Positions 61,221 to 64,000 of a DNA stretch of 64,000 nt are shown here, piece after piece; position 1 is the stretch's first letter, and every line of letters begins with the position of its first letter. Location of the stretch: assembly GCF_051020985.1 (NCBI RefSeq), contig NC_135000.1, forward strand, positions 23,714,784 to 23,778,783. Reading direction: 5' to 3'. Made by a program: the position numbers and the translations under genes. Origin of the DNA: Nomia melanderi (Eukaryota > Arthropoda > Insecta > Hymenoptera > Halictidae). The notes beneath the pieces were generated by a model, which was given only the letters and a program-made list of their open reading frames with translations, was not told the DNA's origin and did not search any database.

Positions 61221-62239
61221 AATTTCTTGGCGGACCTCCCGCGAATTTCGCACTAATTTGCTCGCGCCCCGGGAAAAATAGTGCACCGAGCCGGGGCCCC
61301 AGCGACGCGCTAATCAATCACGGGGATTGGACGCGGTGCGAGGCTTTCCTCTCGAAGCCGCTTTCGTCGGCGCCTTTGTTCGCCCGCGCTCTTTTTCTTC
61401 CGCGTCGGTTTATTAACGTTCAGCGAATGGAAATCCGAAATTTGACTGGGGGCATTGCCGCGGATGCTATTCGCGCGCGCTGCGACGACTCTTCGGAATC
61501 ATTCGTCTTATTTACCCGGCGTGGATGGATTAAGGCACCGTTCGCAATTTGCTGCAATGCTTGATTCATTCGTGGCGTGTATCTTTTTGAAAACATCATA
61601 TACGTAATTGGTGTAATCTTCATTTAAAAATTACTATCTTTCATTTCCGACAGATCGATGAAACGCAATTTATGCAGTTCTTGATCCCTAGTTGAATTGT
61701 GCACTGTTTTCCATTAATTCGGTCACTTTTATCTCACGAGAAATCATGGAATCACTGGACATATTGAGACACAGATGTTCATAAGAAAATTCCTCTCCAA
61801 GCTGCCGTTAAACGTCACTTACTATTCTAATATTTCTTACGCGTTTTATTCAACGTATTACATGGTGGCCGATCATGACAGTAGACTTAAAAATTGAATT
61901 GTACAAGAAATAGGATTACAGTAAAAAACGCATTGCACGAGATAATTATAGGAGAATATTTCAGTCGTATTTGTTCGTGTTACCGATCCTTTCTTTCCCA
62001 CTCGTAAACACCTTGCGTCTCGACCCGTTTCGAGGTGCATCACTCTCGATGCACCGAGAAAGATCGATGGCTCGTAAAAGTCGAGGTAACCCACCGCATC
62101 CATCCGCTGCATACGATATCCGAGTGATAAATTTTCAATTTCCCCGATACCGGCGGAACCGTGCCAGGTGAAAGAGCAGTCGAATACGATTCGAATGTTC
62201 GTAATTGTCTTCCATATTTGTCGGCAGTGAGTGGGGCAA
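61221..62239. other. Intronic sequence, no gene seen
   Basis: GC-rich up to about 61550 and AT-rich after that. No coding exon was recognised. Confidence 0.5.
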
Positions 62240-62250
62240 GGGGGGGGGGG
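62240..62250. repeat. G11 homopolymer
   Basis: Eleven consecutive G residues, preceded by GGGGCAA. It lies 250 bases upstream of a C9 run on the same strand. Confidence 0.95.
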
Positions 62251-62483
62251 CTGTAATAGTCGTGTCCAATATTTTCAACGTTTCACGAAGGATTGCATCT
62301 CCGACGGAGAATATTTCTTTACACAGATAGGAATAAAGATTCCCGTTCGATATCCGATTGAAATGCGCGATGATCGATGCGCTTAATAGAAACATCGGAG
62401 AGGTCTTTTGCTATTAATATCGAAAAGGTTACCGGACTGTCTGCGACTAATTGAAATTACGTCGCGAATAGTAAGTGCTTACC

Positions 62484-62569
62484 GTTCTGCCCCCCCCCAC
62501 TCCCCTCTTTCTCTGTTTTTCAGTAAGATAAAGCCGCTTAAAGCCACTGCAACTGTCCCCGTCGTCTGA
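62484..62569 (+). other. Strong splice acceptor and possible short terminal exon
   Basis: The stretch from 62484 to 62523 is almost pure C/T and ends in TTTTTCAG, the best-looking acceptor in the window by eye. The next base completes a split codon in the phase left by exon A, followed by fourteen codons (K-I-K-P-L-K-A-T-A-T-V-P-V-V) and TGA at 62567-62569. It could be an alternative last exon giving a truncated product. No AATAAA lies close by; the nearest I see is about 63520. A phase match has a one-in-three chance at random, so this is tentative. Confidence 0.2.
62490..62498. repeat. C9 homopolymer within a polypyrimidine tract
   Basis: Nine C residues open a pyrimidine tract that continues almost pure to TTTTTCAG at 62523. 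Confidence 0.95.
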
Positions 62570-63894
62570 TTGCAGAATCACTCGAGCCCCTCTGAATATC
62601 GAGACTTTTTCGACTCTTTGTAGATTACAGAGACGCAAGAACGTCGCGGGAAGGTAATCAAAGTTTTTTAATAGACCACCCAAAGTGGGCAACTTCCGAG
62701 TCGCACATTTGCCCGATGTGGAAGCGAAAATCATTTTAAGATTATATGAAATATTGATACGTTCTGAAGAATATATACGTGTTTGAAGAATCTTTCGCGC
62801 GGAGAACCTTTTCTATTCGGCGTCGTCAAAGGAATTCACGGGGAAAAAACTGATGGGACACGGTGGCGCATCGATGGCCGAAATTAACTGGCATCAGCCC
62901 GGGATGCAAATATCTCGTGAGTTACGGCAATGAAGCCACCATCGGGTTCCACCTCGACCGTGTTGCGCCGCTCGGAACGTGGGTGGTACTCGCTAGAATT
63001 CACCGCGAAAATAATTGCAGAAGCTTCTGCCTGTTCGAGAAACGGAACGAGATTGTTGGAGGGGAGAGGCGAGCCGGAGGAAGAACGGTATAAGGGCACG
63101 GACGTTCAGTATATTTTAGACCGCGTTGGCTGAACCTCCCAACGAGATCGTTTCCGCCGTACCAATTGCATTTTCCAGGATCCTTCGTCTTCTCCAAGTC
63201 CGATATTACCGGTTGAAGTTCATTTTTCCATCTACACTCAATCAAAATCCTTGGAAGATATACAGATTCCAGAAGAGTCGAAGAAAGAGTATGAATTACT
63301 CTCGTTATACGAGTATTTATGATAGAAAATCATTATAAAGAAAATTTCTCGTCGTTCAAAAATTGCTTCCTCTTATTTTACATTTCTGATAAACCACGCA
63401 GTCGAGTCTCGATATGAAAGAAGTAACATTTAGGTAAATGCAGTTTAGTAATTTAATAAAATTGTAGAACTTTAACGAAACATTCTCTTGCGCTTATGAA
63501 ATAGACGTGAAAGAGACAGGAAATAAAACCATAGTAAATAACAGCGATCGAACCCACTTATTCTAAGCAATCGCTACTTCGTTCTCAGCCAAGGACAAGA
63601 ACTTTCTCGCGGTAGTTAATACATACTCCACCTTGAAATTACCGGAAGGTCAGGGCAATTCAGTTTCTCACTTTTCCCGGTGCACTCGTCTCTAGCACCT
63701 TTCCAGACGTACTCCATATTCTTACACGTTCCTCGGCCTCGCACTTACGCGACCCTCCAGTCGCGTTAGCGGTTCAAATTCGTCGGATACTACCCCGCTT
63801 TTCCCTCCCGCCTTAACAAGGGAGCACGAAAAGTAATTAATTGAAGAAACTCAATTCGCGTGTTTTCCGCTGCAGTCTGAAGTACGCTGTGCAC
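62570..63894. other. Intronic sequence, no gene seen
   Basis: Mixed sequence, AT-rich from about 63240 to 63560. The minus-strand open frame spanning 62447-62734 has no domain. The final 100 bases turn pyrimidine-rich toward the exon B acceptor. Confidence 0.5.
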
Positions 63895-63929
63895 GGTGCT
63901 AAACTTTTTATCAAATTCGTGTTTTCCAG

Positions 63930-63967
63930 AGTATCTTGTAAAGACGACAATGATGATCACTTAGCGC
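63930..63967 (+). CDS. Internal coding microexon B of the same gene (partial)
   Basis: This is a 38-base candidate exon. Upstream lie CTAAAC (a good branch point, about 27 bases before the splice site), a T-rich tract and GTTTTCCAG. Downstream is GCGC|GTAAGTTAAAG, an essentially ideal donor. Two of the three frames contain stops (TAA, TAG). The open one uses the first base to complete a codon and reads V-S-C-K-D-D-N-D-D-H-L-A with one base left over. Joined to the final GG of exon A, the first base makes GGA (Gly). The peptide is strongly acidic, in contrast to the basic exon A. I do not recognise the protein. Its small size and the two stop-containing frames mean chance cannot be excluded. 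Confidence 0.5.
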
Positions 63968-64000
63968 GTAAGTTAAAGCTTCTGAAGTAACACTTAACTT
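63968..64000 (+). other. Start of downstream intron
   Basis: The sequence opens with GTAAGTTAAAG, a strong splice donor, and runs off the window end. The gene therefore continues to the right. Confidence 0.45.

Larger units (their letters stand above)
131..63929 (+). other. Very long intron (about 63.8 kb) between exons A and B
   Basis: The stretch begins GTAAGAATG and ends with a CTAAAC branch-point-like word, a T-rich tract and GTTTTCCAG. Within it I find no convincing long coding region on either strand; the longest open frames (about 150-210 codons) lack recognisable domains. Its content is CpG-rich unique sequence, AT-rich islands and microsatellites, listed separately. Introns this long are typical of developmental and neuronal genes in insects, but this does not identify the gene. 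An intermediate exon or a nested gene missed by eye would break the intron into smaller ones. Confidence 0.5.

Noticed and set aside
61009..61281. Phe/Leu-rich frames resembling membrane proteins
   Set aside because: They arise from the pyrimidine tract; hydrophobicity follows from T-rich codons.
62471..62523. 53-base mini-intron from GTAAGT to TTTTTCAG
   Set aside because: At the lower limit of insect introns, and the joined flanks have an in-frame stop just upstream with no ATG.
63540..63600. Minus-strand tRNA-like A and B box words (TGGCTGAG and GGTTCGATC)
   Set aside because: The flanks do not form acceptor, anticodon or T-arm stems in the expected register.

Overview
The window looks like genomic DNA from an insect, most likely a hymenopteran (bee, ant or wasp). 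The grounds are long stretches unusually rich in CpG (CGCG, TCGA, CGAA steps everywhere), alternating with AT-rich blocks full of AATTA-type words. There are also many purine or pyrimidine microsatellites, no bacterial-type gene packing, and no recognisable transposon proteins. This assignment comes from composition, not from a gene match.

Almost nothing in the window is coding. The best-supported reading is one large gene on the + strand whose two small internal exons sit at the extreme ends. Exon A (57-130) has good acceptor and donor sites. Exon B (63930-63967) has a CTAAAC branch-point-like sequence, an acceptor and a GTAAGT donor. Exon A read from its first base leaves two bases over. 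Exon B is open only when one base completes a split codon, so the two are phase-compatible. If they are consecutive, the rest of the window is a single intron of about 63.8 kb. I do not recognise the protein.

The intron holds low-complexity DNA: (GAA)n/(TTC)n near 2.3, 14.6 and 55.1 kb; GA-rich tracts near 19.5, 22.1, 44.9 and 60.0 kb; CT-rich tracts near 5.6, 22.5, 43.9 and 60.8-61.2 kb; small tandem arrays of GGGAC, GAGTC, ATCATAGA and a 12-mer; and long G and C runs. The most distinctive element is a three-copy 52-53 bp tandem repeat at 57983-58137. Two copies carry a perfect palindrome matching the classical heat shock element consensus, and the third differs by one base. A TATA-like sequence follows about 300 bp downstream.

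Other points of interest are three long alternating purine-pyrimidine runs plus a shorter CG run (possible Z-DNA), several AG|GT junctions that could be recursive-splicing points, and a strong acceptor at 62523 leading into a short phase-compatible ORF that ends in a stop. Most open reading frames of 60-210 codons here look like chance products of a GC-rich, stop-poor sequence and are not annotated as genes. No tRNA, rRNA, CRISPR array, complete transposon or known conserved microRNA was found by eye.
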